DNA from: Diphasiastrum complanatum
Taxonomy: Eukaryota > Streptophyta > Lycopodiopsida > Lycopodiales > Lycopodiaceae
NCBI GenBank assembly: GCA_029204225.1
Contig: CM055100.1
Span: 926,624-990,623 of the forward strand
DNA length: 64,000 nt
Reading direction: 5' to 3'
Within the stretch, counting starts at the first letter, position 1. Every line of letters begins with the position of its first letter. The position numbers were made by a program, and so were the translations under genes. The notes below the pieces were generated by a model. The model did no database searches, had not been told where the DNA came from, and saw only the letters and a program-made list of their open reading frames with translations. Shown one piece after another: positions 20,365 through 32,167 of this stretch.

Positions 20365-21042
20365 TGTAAAAATTACAGCAAATAAGGATCCTAAAACACT
20401 TGAAATGATGAGGGAAACAATAGATTATGATTTCATAAGATTAGCACAAGTTGAACCATCAAAATCCATCAAAAATCTATGCTTGAACCTCACTAAATGG
20501 CCCAAATCCTGAAGGATTCACACGTGTGAAAGTACGGCCTCCCACAGTCTGAGTACTGTACACCAGACCTAAATTCAATCCTATAATCATTAGTAATCAC
20601 AAGTACTCAAACAATTATGAACATAGAGAGCAATTGCACCATTATGAGAGAAAAAACATGAAATTGCTTGATTGATTTTGGTGAGATATCATCACCTATA
20701 TATACATGATCCATCACGATTTTGGGCAGGTATGAGTAGCCCTAAACCTATCCCTAATGCTAATTTTGGTGGATCTTTCATCCCTACCAAGTTAGGGTTG
20801 GAATCTTGGAGATCCCTCAACAATGCAAAAATTACCAAAAATAGCTCCTATTTTTTCTCCCTTGTATCTAAGCATAATTTGGACTCATTCCAAAGGTTCT
20901 AACACTTAGGTCTACTTGAGAACATCCTTATGAATGGAATCCTATGCTATTTGGCACGTGTGACAAGCCACATCATGACCATCTAACTATTTACAAGTCA
21001 TATGACCAAAACTAGTCAAGCTAGAATTGTGAATTTTTAACA
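20365..21042 (-). repeat. 5' LTR of copia A
   Basis: 678 bp; TATA box 20697-20704 (minus sense), palindrome TTCACACGTGTGAA at 20517-20530. A 4-bp deletion relative to the other LTR lies just beside the palindrome. Confidence 0.92.
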
Positions 21043-21190
21043 CAGATCCAGCCTACTACTCATCATGAAATTCATTTAGCAGATGCATCTAGATGCACAC
21101 CTATAGGAGAGCTGAGGGGTGTTAACGTAATTATAGAGACAAAGACTTTTGTCATGAATTTCTTTGTCATAAATCCATTTTCTTAATCAA
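21043..21190 (+). pseudogene. Gypsy G0 protease region, right part
   Basis: Starts with the second CAGAT copy and continues the second protease-like segment in frame (HLADASRCTPIGELRGVNV, KTFVMNFFVINPF). It stops near 21190, where unrelated sequence begins; no RT follows. Confidence 0.65.
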
Positions 21191-21909
21191 ACCATTGAGG
21201 CTATGTTATCGTATTTTTCCATCACACATCGTCATGTCCCATCTTGTCTGAAACCATACGATAGTGCCCATAATTGCCACCACCTCGACGCCATTCACAC
21301 CTCAGCGAAGTGCAAATTCTAGCATTTTCTTGCGACGATCTACTGACAATTTCCTTGCTACTGTGTCTGATCGTGGCGCTCTGTTGTTCAATACTTGTAT
21401 CATCATCTCCACACCATCTCCACTGACTATCAACCATCCTCGTTCGCATCCCATTGAGAGCGCCATCACCAAACACCTTCAAACCTAACATCGCCAGTAG
21501 ACAACACATCATCTTGTAGTTTTTCGCATGCTGAAGGGTAGTGTCACGCGAGCATCGACCAAGCTCCCATTACACTATTGATTATACTATCAAAAACATC
21601 ACACAACCAGTTGTTTACATCCAGTTCATTTATCACAGATATCCACCTTCACCTCATTTCCATCCTTGACCAACATCTCCACATCTTCCAACTTCCGAGA
21701 TTCTACCTTCCATCTTTCTTACCCCACCTCATTCTGTTCTCATCCTTCATTCCACAACATACTTCAAATTCTTCCTTGCAAACACACCTCCACTTTCCCA
21801 CACCGTACCTTCCATCTTTATTTTCCCAGCCTCCAATTTTCAATCTATTTCCTTTCGCAACATACCTTGCTCCACACACATCTTCCAATCCCTTCTAAAC
21901 AGCCACTTT

Positions 21910-22302
21910 CACCATCCATCTCGACCGACGTCCTGTCATCCATCTCGACCGATGCCAGTCCATCAAATCTCGACCGGAGCCAGTCCATCCATCTCGACCG
22001 ACGCCCTATCATCCATCTCGACCGACGCCTTGTCTCTCATCTCAGCCGATGCCATCCATCAAATCTCAACCGACGCCAGTCCATCAAATCTCAACCAAGC
22101 CATTCCATCCATCTCGACTGACGTCCTATCATCCATCTCAATCGACGCCAGTCCATCAAATCTCAACCGGAGCCAGTCCATCCATCTCGATTGATGCCTT
22201 GTCATCCATCTCGACCGACGCCAATCCATCAAATCTCAACCGATGCCAGTCCACCAAATCTCAACCGACATTCCTTAACCTTTTCTGGAATCTCAACCGA
22301 CA
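21910..22302 (+). repeat. Minisatellite, about 16 copies of a 24-25 bp unit
   Basis: Unit ATCTCGACCGACGCCnnTCCATCA/C, repeated head to tail with drift (CGACCGACGCC, CAACCGATGCC, CGACCGGAGCC). The equivalent place in element C1 (4555-4660) has about four copies, so copy number differs between copies. It lies in the leader just upstream of the conserved ATG at 22341. Confidence 0.85.
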
Positions 22303-22340
22303 CAATTTTTCTAGAACTCTGTTCCTTCCAATTTTTCACC

Positions 22341-24420
22341 ATGTCATCCAATCCTAGTTCCAGTTCTGAAGACCCTGAGGCAAGTAAGCTTGACATCCAA
22401 TTGTACAAGTTAGATCTTATAGAGATGTAGACCTGGTACTAGCAAGCACAGTCTTTCTTCAAGGAAATTGAGTTTCAGATCCATGTCTTGACTAGATATC
22501 AAAGCTTGTACCTAGTACATATGACGTATGCCAATTAAAATACAACGACAAGGTCATGCCAACTCATAGTTCCCCCTATCAGGAACTATGTTTATAACAT
22601 ATCTTTTGCGGCAGTCGACTTGCAACCTTTTGGGTTCCCTCAAGGCCCAAATGCTGTCACAAGGACACTCCAGAAGATAGAGTAGACATCATATACATCG
22701 ATCCCTCAGTGGCCAAGTGGAAGAATAAGGATGGGTACAAAGTTGAAGCCATCAATGATCAGTAGCTACAAGCGGCATGTGCATATCTCACCAGATGCAC
22801 GCAACGACCAAGGACAAAAGTACTGAAGGTACCCATGTCCCTGTTTCACATGATGGCAGATTCACGACTGCATGTCCAGAACCTCTATGATTGGGCATAG
22901 TTTGCTTTGAACTGCCTTCATGAGTGTCTAGCCCATAACCGTTCTCGGCTATCTCCTAACAGATGTCACACTCCAACAAGTACAAAACGGGCCAAAGCTT
23001 CAACAACACCTACAGATTGCAAAAAAAACATGGGACATTCCCATTGAGTCAAAAAGTCCAAGCGTGCACGATCACGGGCTACTTCACCATCGGGACTGCA
23101 ACCCAAAAGAGTCAACACCAGTATTCTTCCACTGGTACAGAAGCAGAAAAGCCCACAACCAGACCCACAGGCAACCGTGTCCTCGGAGCTCAAGAGGCCG
23201 ATACCTCCAAGGCCAAATTGCCAGACACAAGGCAACAAAGAATAAAAAGAAAGCTTCGGGCTAGGAGGACATCACCAGCTGGATCAGCGTCAGATGGTTC
23301 AGCTTTCGATGATGGAAGCTCAACCTCATCCTCTCAACAACACTCATCACCCTCACACAAAATCGATGGGAGTGATGGAGCAATGACATCTATAGCAGCA
23401 CCAGATACGACAACATCACAAGTCGTTGCTCAACTAGACAAGGTCACCACCCCACCCACATTGGTTACCACACCAACGCCACCAACATCACCACATGCAA
23501 CAATTTTTTTTTTTTTTGGGGGGGGGGAGGAGTGGGGATGTCCAGTCCCCAGGACACGGAAGCAGCCAAACAGCCACAAGATCAACAACCATAGTCCCAA
23601 CAAGTCCACACTTTGGACACCTCGCAATATTTTGATGCTGTGGACCTGATGGAAATAAGCGATGACGAACCCAAGAAGGTAGATCAGTCAAGAAGAAGTC
23701 TGACCCCCCCAATAACCACCACCACCACCACCACAACAATCCCCACTACGACTAACATCATTCCTCCACTCCATCCACCTCCATCTTCAGTTCTGACACA
23801 ATGTCTATTTTTTGGATTAGCCTCACCATCCCACACTCCTGATCAGTACCCAACTCTCACTAACCCTAAGAAGCTCTCCGAAGCAGCCAAATGCTCAATG
23901 ATCAACCTATCCGAAGCAAGCTACCATATGCATTGGTTGGTAAGCCAGTATCAAATGCTCGAGAATAAGGTCCAGCACCAAGACCAAGAAATTACGCATC
24001 AACAGAAGCTAGCCAAAGAAAAAAAAAAAGACAGAGAAAATCAAATCCATGATGGCTGGGCAAAAGACCACTCTAGAAGAGGTCCAGCAGCAATTGAAGC
24101 ACCAGATGGTCCAGATCGACCAAATATGAGATGGATCGTCGGGTGCAATAACAGTTGATGTCTCTCTAGTTAAGCCCGAGGATATACAATTCCAGGCCCC
24201 ACAGGCCTCAGCCATCCAGATGAAAAAGTACGTGCGGCTGATCCAAGAACGGGAACCCCAGAAAATGAATTTTGAAAATATTGTGGCCAAGCAAGAGAAA
24301 ATCATCCTGGAGTTCCAGCTAGAAGACACCACGAAGGCCCTGCAGCAAGTCTTGGACAAGGTGAACCAGTTGTGGGACACGGTGTGCAAGGCCTAGGTAA
24401 GCGCTCATTCAAAGAAACCA
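22341..24420 (+). pseudogene. Broken coiled-coil protein of element C2
   Basis: Starts at the conserved ATG (MSSNPSSSSEDPEASKLDI) and is interrupted by many stops, several of them TAG where the C1 copy or context suggests CAG. Recognisable parts are an N-terminal globular region matching C1 (22341-22740) and a basic, Pro/Ser/Thr-rich linker (about 22960-23500). Next come an acidic motif YFDAVDLMEISDDEPKKV (about 23620-23675), a Thr/Pro-rich stretch and a long coiled coil (MLENKVQHQDQEITHQQKLA, about 23950-24400). A T14/G10 homopolymer at 23504-23527 breaks the frame. Function unknown; the layout of globular head, Pro-rich linker and coiled coil resembles the extra ORF of the gypsy copies. Confidence 0.5.
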
Positions 24421-24651
24421 CAGGACGATGATGAGAATGATGGAACAAGAAATCAAGACAGGCAAACCCAACCATCAGGTGGTAGCTTAAGATCGGGTAG
24501 CCAGAGAGCCGAAGCTGCTTCCAAAACTTTTTTTCGACCCCCTCTCACTTTTATCCCCTCCTCTTACTCTGCTTTTAATTTTTCTGAAACATTCATTCCA
24601 ACTTACCCTATTTTTTCATCTTACCTCTCTCCACCACCTTCTAGGAAAATA

Positions 24652-25740
24652 ATGGGCCCATCAAAAGGTCCAGCTGACACATACAAAGCCCAACATGACG
24701 AGTTTCTTCAACAACTCCACTCCTCTGGTGCGTTGTATAACTTGTTAAACCCACCTCCTCCTAAGCCTGTCGTTCCCGCACCTCTCTCTCCAGTCACTCC
24801 ATCTCTGACCTTCCAGAAACTAACCCTGACATTGGGGGTCATGATGACTTCTTGGCAGATCAACCAGAAATAAGAAGAAGCAAACAGACGTAGCTGAGCC
24901 ATCAACAAGTGAGGGAGCCAAAAACAAAGATACGGGCACCAAGGCCCTGGATGATTACCTAGTGAGGCCACCACAACCGCGTAGGACAGCTTCTCCTACC
25001 AGGCCCAGGAATCAAAAAGTTTGAAAGGAAATACCCTCCCAACATGAGGGAAGGCAAAGACGAGATAGATCAAAGCCAATATTCCACAAGGGCCGAGATC
25101 ATTGCGGCATTACAACCGCAACCCAAATGGCGTAATAAGATCCTAAAGGATAGCAGGCGACTCCAAGAATATTTGAAGGCACCGGCATGGAAGCGAGTGG
25201 ATCCATTTTACATGCCGCTCAAACGCAGAAATCCATGGCCGGCAGAAAAGCCACGGGTGGAGTTGGTGAACTGGCCAATGATTCTGGGAATTTTAGAGAA
25301 AATCTCCCCGGATGATTTGAGACTGCAGTTACTTGATTTTTGGCACAAACACAAAACAACTACCGATCTATGCGTGCAAGAAAGTGTCGAATATTGTCGA
25401 TCTATGGCCTTTATGATGCAGCAAGATTGTTTTTGGGATCGTGGATTAGAGCCGATCAAGATCAATCCCAACATAGCCCTCCAGTCAGAGGAAGACCATG
25501 AGATGATGGTGCGGCTATACTACAGAGCAGCCTTCATGTCGTCATGATATGTGACCATGGTGAAAGACTGGCAGGAGATGGGCATTATCGAAAAGATAAG
25601 ACAGTATCTGGGGCCACTAAATTTTGGAAGTAAGCTCCGCTTCCAAGTACTTGAAGCCCTGGGGCTAAAGATGAGCGAGCAAAAATAAATGGCACGATGG
25701 TGAGGCGAGCAGGACTGGCAAGTGGTTCTCAAGAGGGCTG
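24652..25740 (+). pseudogene. Second broken ORF region of element C2
   Basis: Begins MGPSKGPADTYKAQHDEFLQ with a Pro-rich segment, loses frame at about 24870, and resumes as the open stretch 25044-25547 (AEIIAALQPQPKWRNKIL, PWPAEKPRVELVNWPMILG, LQLLDFWHKHKTTTD). The Trp/Pro-rich chemistry looks like a real folded domain, but I recognise no family. It ends shortly before the polypurine tract at 25901, that is, in the position where a gypsy element would carry its last ORF. Confidence 0.45.
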
Positions 25741-25915
25741 AAATGCAGCGGCCATTGAGAGACCTTCATTTTTGAGAAAGAGTTTTGCGGATACTAAGCA
25801 CCTGATTTTACGGAAGCAAACGAGGATCCCACGCTTTTCCAAGTGCCGAGCGGAACGACATCACCTATGTTGCAGTGGGTCCTGTAACAGATTAGGGGTG
25901 GATAATATTAGCAGA

Positions 25916-26450
25916 TTCCAGATAATCCCCAAATGTCGAGCCAAGCTGAAGACACAGAGTACCTCTCACCCATGACCGAGGAGGTCTCAGAAGGAGGAGA
26001 GTAGAAGAAGCTAAGAGCCGAGCATGAGAGCCGAAAAATTACTAGCTAGGACGATAGTGAATTATCTATGTGAGCCTACATGGTGTATCCCAGAGAAGGA
26101 ACGACCATGTAGGAGCTAGTAATACTTCCTAGGCTTTGTAAATAAATGTAGACCCCCCTTAAATAATTTAGAGTGAGCCACCTTTTGATGGTGACCTCTA
26201 GTGAAAGGGTAATTTCCACATGGAATTTCTAATTTGGTGGAATTGCCACTTGGGCTCCACAAAAGGTCCCCCCTCTCTTGTGAGGGAGCTTTGAATGTAT
26301 TGTCAAGTTCTCTTGAGTAAATAAAGAAGATCTTCCATGAGTTCTTGATTATTGTTAAGCTCCTTGTTCATGGCAATGTTCTTGAGTGAAGTTTCTATGA
26401 GCATGCTTTGATTCCCTTTGTGTTGTGGATTAACTAGTTTTCTTGCTTAC
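25916..26450 (+). repeat. 3' LTR of element C2
   Basis: Homologous to 3731-4275. It begins TATTAGCA where C1 has TGTTAGCA, so the terminal TG is mutated. The right edge is not certain: the sequence to about 26900 has the same T-rich style and may belong to the LTR, with C1 carrying a deletion. Confidence 0.6.
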
Positions 26451-26958
26451 TCTCTTGCTTTTAGTTGTGGATTAGATTTCATTTCTTGTTTGTCGATTAA
26501 GGTAGGAATCAGCATTCAAGTAAACTAAATAGGCTAGATTTGTGGTGTAAATCTTGCATATTCTCTGACATTCCAGTTCTTGATTGTTCTTGGCATTCTA
26601 AACATCAAGAAATGGGTGTTTCTTGATTCTTGGGCTACTAAAGTGTTGCTAGGAAATTAGTTTTCTTGTTTCCTGTTTTCTTGATTGAGTAGCTTAATCT
26701 TATCCTTGTTTGTTTCCTGATTTTAGCAAATAGATTGTAGACTAATTTAGAACGTTGATCTAAATCGAGCTAGGACTGGTTGCATGGCTTGTTTATGCAT
26801 GTAGATGAGTAACGGATCCATCTCTCTCCACTAACATGCTGGGAATACACGCTGTGATCTGAGAAACGCTTCTGTTTGGAAATTGTTCTAATAAGAAGAT
26901 CAAACCGTAAGAACCGTAACTAACAGAAGAACGAATGAAGAAGAGAAAAAGATAACCA
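26451..26958. other. Possible LTR continuation or spacer
   Basis: T-rich sequence with repeated TTTCTTGTTT/TTTCTTGATT words and no ORF. It may be the distal part of the C2 LTR; no primer site marks an end. Confidence 0.3.
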
Positions 26959-27343
26959 TGTTCACAGATTCAGTGAAATCTGTGAACAAGTGGATAAGGA
27001 CTAGTTGGCCTTGCCACGAGGTGAGTCGACTGGACGCGTGTCCCATCAACGGCAACATGGGCTATGCATGGGGTGCCATAGTGAAAAACTATATGTACAG
27101 CGTATTTTGGTTTTGAGAAATACAGTTGCTATGTGAGCTTGGAATGGAGAGTGCTTTCTGTTTGTGCTACTGTGTTGCATGATCAGTAATCCTGTTTGGA
27201 GAAAATTCTAAGTTGGTATCAAAGCCGTACAAGGAGTGTACATAGTACAGTAGCCATTGAAGAGAACTTCGGGAGAAGATTTTTTTGAGAGTTCGGGGTT
27301 TACAATGGGTAGAAAGCAAAAAGTGAAGCACTGGTGCACAGTT
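26959..27343 (+). mobile_element. Copia LTR, primer site and gag start (copia I), truncated
   Basis: LTR related to copia J (1838-2102), from about 26959 to 27212, followed by TTGGTATCAAAGCC (27213-27226, a primer site). A short leader and an ATG at 27305 (MGRKQKVKHW) follow. The element is cut at about 27343, where minus-strand gypsy sequence begins. Confidence 0.65.
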
Positions 27344-29625
27344 TCTAGCATTCAGAACCTGGATTTCAGGTGGGCCTTCGTCACCATGGTTTATTAGTCC
27401 TACGTTGACTAATGGCAATTTAGCTTTTCTTTTCTTTTTCTTTTGCAAGAATTGTTTAATCTCTTTATTATAGTATTGATTATCCTCTAATAACTGTTTG
27501 AAAGTTATTTTGGATATTCTAGAGGCAAAATCTTCCACTATGTGATATGAACGATGTCTAAGTGGGGACGGGTATCTAGGTATCTCATTACTTATTATTG
27601 GATCCGAGAATGCTACTTTTTTAACTTTCTTCATTTCTTCGTCTAGGATTTTCTTAGCCTTTAAACTGATATCTGGTTCATAGTATTTTTCATTAGATAT
27701 ATCAAAGTCTAGGTCTTTAGAAATTTCTACGATTTGCTCTGTAGGTTGCGCTTTGGTTGTCGCATTTTTCAGGCTTTTCGCAATTTTCGCAGTATTCGCA
27801 TTTGTATCCTTCTTAGTTTTCGTTTTATCTCTAAGAGTTGGCATATTCTTCCTACTTCTAGTTGTGACTTTATTTAAATCTAAGTCTAATTCAGGCCAAT
27901 CTTGGTCTTGATTTTCTATGATCTCGGACTCTACTTCTATCCTTTGGACTACCATGTTAACGTTAGTCTCATCTTCTCTAGGTGTATTAATAAACCATGG
28001 TTTAGACCATGGCTTTCGTGGCTGAGGACATTCAGCAGTGACATGTCCTTCACCTTTGCAATTAGCACAAAGTGGCACATATCCTACTGACCTCCTAGGT
28101 CCTAGACAGTCAGGCGAATAGTGACCAGGTGCTCTGCAATCATAGCATGAACCCTTTACTCGTGGCGGTGGAGTGAAATCTCTTGTCCCCTCTACGAAAA
28201 TAGTATACTAGTGGATATTGTGTGGTTTAGATGTAAAATTCTTTTGGTTAGATGGAGTAGCCATACAGGCTACCTCCTCATGATTATCAACTGGACAGAG
28301 GAATAATTCTTCCTCCACATAGTTGGTTTGTAAATTAGGACAATTCATTGTAGAATGTCCTTCTTTACCACAAGCTGTACACCAAACGTTAGCATTTGAT
28401 TTTCCTTTCTTTCTCTTAGCTTTAATGTCGGACATCTAGACTTTTAACTCCCTCATTTCTTTTGCTAAAATCTCTACACTTTTTCTAAATGGATCTGTCC
28501 TTTTGGACTTTTCCATCCTTATTCTTAGATTTCCTATAGCTACTTTCTTCTTAAGACCATGAAGAATAAGACGAAGAATCAAAAGACCCTTCTTCATCTG
28601 TTGAATCGAATTCTAATTTAGACTCCGTAGACGAGTCAGATTCTTCTATACTTATGTGTTTATGCTTCTTACTAGTACTCTTTCTATCATTTCATCTTCT
28701 TCTAAAATTTTTAGAAGTTTCATAATTCTCTGCAGATGCTATGACATCCTCTAACGAGTTCATCAATTCTTGACGACAGTACCTATCCATTTTCTTGGGT
28801 AATCCACCCAAGAACCATTTGTTTGCATGGGGCTCCTAGCTTCCCTATCAAATTCTTAACTCTTCGAGTGTATTTTCTAAGCAACTCCTTCGGCCTTTTC
28901 TCCACCGAATTAAGTCATGTTAATAGTCTTGTGGAATAGCCTATCTCCCTGAACAATTTAAGAAACGTCGCCTATAAAGCATTCCAAGTATTAACCATTT
29001 TTGGAACCAACTGGCTATACTAGATTCTCGCCTGCTTGTGCAAAAGACCTGGTAGGATTCTAACTTTATCCTCGTCCGTGTTTTCCTTATTGGCTATAGT
29101 AATTGACTCGAACTGTGATAAATAGCTATCCGCATAATTAGATGATGACCCTTTGAAGAAGTCATATCTGATTTTGGTAGATGTGGGTGGTGCTGGATTC
29201 GCCATATTATCAGGTGGTGGGTTAGGTGGCAGATCCGGTGGATCAGATAGATTGGATGACTCAAAACTATGTTTAGATGGTATAGATGTAGTTTTCGAAC
29301 ATGGTTCACGCTTCTGTTCAGATTCTGGCTCTAATGGTGGATATGGGTCTTGTTTGGACTTGGATTCAGAACTAGAATCAGATCTGTGTTCTGAAGATAA
29401 AGATTCAGATGGATTTGGTGAATTAGCAAGCTCTCGTTCAAATGTATTTACAAGTGCTATGAAAATGTTGTAAAGATTATCAAATGCTTCAAGACTTAAT
29501 CTAACTTTTATAAGTGAATTTCATAGATTCTGGAAATATTCGCGTGTCTTTCTATAAGCTTCTAATTGTTGTGCTCGTTCTAAACGTTTCTGCTCAATAG
29601 TTGTGCGTGGCTGATCTTGTGGCAT
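27344..29625 (-). pseudogene. Gypsy gag with three zinc knuckles and protease start (gypsy G3)
   Basis: Minus-strand gag from an ATG at 29625 (MPQDQPRTTIEQKRLER), with a stop after about 35 codons and further breaks. Features in order: Pro/Ser/Glu-rich N-terminal part, a gag core (IRYDFFKGSSSNYADSYLSQF, 29020-29205), then three CCHC knuckles, CTACGKEGHSTMNC (about 28340-28381), CYDCRAPGHYSPDC (about 28106-28147) and CANCKGEGHVTAEC (about 28033-28074). The 27344-28078 frame continues through an acidic/basic linker to ITFKQLLEDNQYYNKEI and the beginning of protease, where it is cut by copia I. The TFxQLLxDNxYYxKxxK motif also occurs in gypsy G2 (about 57900-57960), so the two are one lineage. 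Confidence 0.7.
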
Positions 29626-30620
29626 ACATTACATGAATAAGATTCTAAAGACTTAGTATACTTAAAAATAATGAAAAGACGAAGATACGGCACCAAGTTA
29701 TGTGGTAGCCTAGTCGTTATAGATTTTCACAAAATCAGTGAATTAAGTAGTATAAAAGGTTTTATCGTTCTCCAAGAGAGAGAGAAATCTCCTCTTTCAG
29801 ATCGATAAGTGTACAAAGGTGATGGACAGATGGCGAATGGCAAAGATATTGAGTATATTGGCGTCCATAAACACCAAGGATGAAACGATTTGGTCAAGGG
29901 CTGAAGGTATAGAAGGGTACATTACCTTCCAGACTCTTAGGACAACAATAAGCAAATTAATCTGACAGCAACAAGCAAAAAGATCCTTCACAACAAAATT
30001 TGTTCAACTTTTGATTCCTCTCAACCAGCACAAGGAATTATTTTTTATCACAGAAAACAAACAAAACAAAACATCAATTAAGTTCTTTATTTTAACACAT
30101 AGCTCATTCAGAATTAAAAGAGGTTCTGTTTAGCATTATGCTTTAGGCTTCGGCTAATTTTCTGCATACATTAGTTAGAATTGTCGCTCCCAGATGTTGC
30201 ATGTAAATCCACATTAGAAAATCTGGAATTTAGTACAAGTGAAGAGTGAATGCCACGGACAGATGTCTATCAAAATCAATTACAAATTAATTCAAAGTGT
30301 GTTCGCTCAATTGATAAGAAGTGTAACTATAATAGATAACAAAGAAAATGAATGCACAAGCTATGAAACTGGCTCTCTTCTCTCTATTGATAGTTGAATC
30401 TCTACGTGAATACAATGGCTCTAAGTGTTGCCCTTACAGAGACGAACATCGACGTAACCGTCGATCACCAACCATTAAAGTGTGGGTTGGGATCAGCTAA
30501 TGCATCACCCTATAACGTCGCTTAAAAACATGGCGAGTTCTTAATTGTAATAAATTTAGAAATTACAAATAGGCCTCTACATGAATTTAGGCACTATAGC
30601 ATATTTTCATGTACAAAAAT
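29626..30620 (-). repeat. Probable 5' LTR and leader of gypsy G3
   Basis: Upstream of the gag ATG, minus-strand TTGGTGCCGTATC (about 29686-29698) is a credible primer site and is preceded by GGCTACCACATAAC, an LTR-like CA end. The LTR would extend upward from about 29700. No second LTR is available for comparison, so the far boundary is unknown. Confidence 0.4.
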
Positions 30621-30714
30621 TGAAAAATTTACAATATAAAACATTTAATCTGGATAATTTGAAATCATAGGCCTCCATAGAACCATTTCTATTCATTCAT
30701 CCATTCATGTTCCT

Positions 30715-30920
30715 AAGCTCTAAGCTCTAAACACTAAACCTTGAATCCTATATCCTAAACCCTAAACCCTACATCATATACCCGGTATTTGAAACTCTAT
30801 ACCCCAAATTTCAAATCGTATACTTTCAATCTTAAAATCCATACTCTAAATCCTACATCCTATACCCTAAAAGCCAAATCTTGTTACTTGAATCCTAAAA
30901 CATGTATCGCAGACCCTACA
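30715..30920. repeat. Degenerate telomere-like tract
   Basis: Repeated CCTAAACCCTA-like words, including CCTAAACCCTAAACCCTA near 30750-30768, scattered among altered copies (CTAAACACTAAACC, CCTACATCCTATACCCTAAA). This matches the plant telomere unit CCCTAAA in decayed form. Confidence 0.55.
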
Positions 30921-32167
30921 TCCTTGTATTTTTGCAGAGTCAGTTTATTCGCTTGTCACTGAGTTGGTTCATTTCTGCAAGTCGCGAAATGAAGACACAT
31001 GAAGAATGCTAAATATTTGAATCTGACATAGTCGAGCTTTTTGCCTATGTGATTCTCGTGTATTCCTATGAGTGAGTAGGAGTAAGATTAACCCCAACAA
31101 AAACCACCCTTATTAAATGATTGTTGTGAGAGAGGTGATTATTGAATGATTGTTGGATTGAATCAATCTCTCACTTGATTTTAATAGGAAAGGTCCTATT
31201 GATACCATGATGGACATGTAAACCAAAAGATGAATTGATTCCAAACAAGATTTGTGTCACTTTCCACTTTAAGTTAGCACTAACAAAATCGAAAAAGATC
31301 TACCAAGATCTAGAACACAAAACTTAGAATCAACTATCACACCAAATCTAGCCAATTGGATTTTTGATCTCCAAGATAAAAACACTATAAATAGAATCTC
31401 TCATTGTAAACAATATAAATTAGAATCTCTCATTGTAACATAGGACTATTCTATATAGGCCTACATTACTTTTAATTATATAAAACACATATCATGTTTT
31501 GATTTTTTATCCACCTACACTTCATTATTCTCTTAATTTGTTTCATGCCACCTCACACAAATTATTCTTGATTTTGGTGACATAGATATGCATAAAATAA
31601 TTGTGTACAAAAGAAATATCTTGTCATTATTTGTACCTTGTTACTTCATGACATTTCACACAAAATGCTTTTTATTTGTACATTTTTTTTACATGACAAT
31701 TGACAAGACAATTGACATTTTATTGTAGAAATGACATCTTCACACGGAGTCCACCTTAACAATCATGATTGTACTTCGCGTGGCAGATCTACGGATGGCA
31801 ACCTAAGTTTCCGTGGCTCTGCCAGGCACCACTTAAAATTCATTTTGTCTATAAATTTGACTTTTTCCAATTTGGATTTCCATTCTTGTTTTTAGCCTTC
31901 ATTTGTGCTCTCTCTTTGTGCTCTTTGTGATCTCTCTTTGTGCTCTCTCTTTAAGCTTTCATGTTCTCTAGCTTTAAGTTTTAAGCACTCTCTCTTTCAC
32001 ACATTAATCTTAGTTTTCTTGCCATCAATATTTCTTTCTCTCTTTGTCTCTCTCCCTCTCTTTCTCTCTCTCACACACACTCTTTCTCTCCCTCTCTCTT
32101 TCTCACATTAAAGATCTTTCTTTCTTTCTTTATTTTTTTCTCACAAACACACTCTCTACACACACAA
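30921..32167. other. Unassigned, AT-rich then CT-rich
   Basis: No coding or terminal repeats identified. From about 31890 to 32160 the sequence becomes pyrimidine-rich (CTCTCTTT, CTCTCTCACACACAC), which produces Leu/Ser-only open frames that are not genes. GCGTGGCAG and CTGCCAGGCACC words at 31778-31835 echo the palindromes at 32901-32996. Confidence 0.4.

Larger units (their letters stand above)
14890..21042 (-). mobile_element. Complete copia retrotransposon A
   Basis: A 6,153-bp minus-strand element bounded by a perfect 5-bp duplication CAGAT (14885-14889 and 21043-21047). LTRs are 14890-15571 (682 bp) and 20365-21042 (678 bp), differing by about five substitutions and a 4-bp indel. The primer site is the complement of 20353-20364 (TGGTATCAGAGC), and the PPT is the complement of about 15572-15584 (GTGAGGAGGAG). 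The interior holds a 526-codon gag-protease ORF and an 811-codon integrase-RT-RNase H ORF. It sits inside gypsy G0, whose protease region continues uninterrupted on both sides. It is a sibling of copia B at 37073-43223 and is the better preserved of the two. Confidence 0.95.
21240..26470 (+). mobile_element. RT-less LTR element C2 (interior plus 3' LTR)
   Basis: Second, longer copy of the element at 3731. Order: pyrimidine-rich leader (about 21580-21905), minisatellite (21910-22302), ORF start at 22341, a long series of broken ORFs to about 25740, a purine-rich tract (ATTAGGGGTGGATAA, 25901-25915) and a 3' LTR (25916 to about 26450 or beyond). No protease, RT, RNase H or integrase motif occurs anywhere in the roughly 4.6 kb, so it is a large non-autonomous derivative. 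The PPT shape suggests gypsy enzymes mobilised it. No 5' LTR is recognisable; the left boundary is approximate. Confidence 0.6.

Noticed and set aside
21222-21512. Overlapping ORFs on both strands at the start of element C2
   Set aside because: Opposite-strand ORFs of similar length with no recognisable motif; more likely leader sequence of the element.
23504-23527. T14 followed by G10
   Set aside because: Looks like slippage or an assembly or sequencing artefact inside a dead ORF; not treated as a signal.
22963-23738. Overlapping ORFs on both strands around element C2
   Set aside because: Only the frame continuing the conserved ATG at 22341 shows sequence consistent with a protein; the others are shadows.
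29153-29473. Plus-strand Gly/Ser/Asp-rich ORF of 106 codons
   Set aside because: It is antisense to the Pro/Ser/Glu-rich part of a gypsy gag, which explains its composition.
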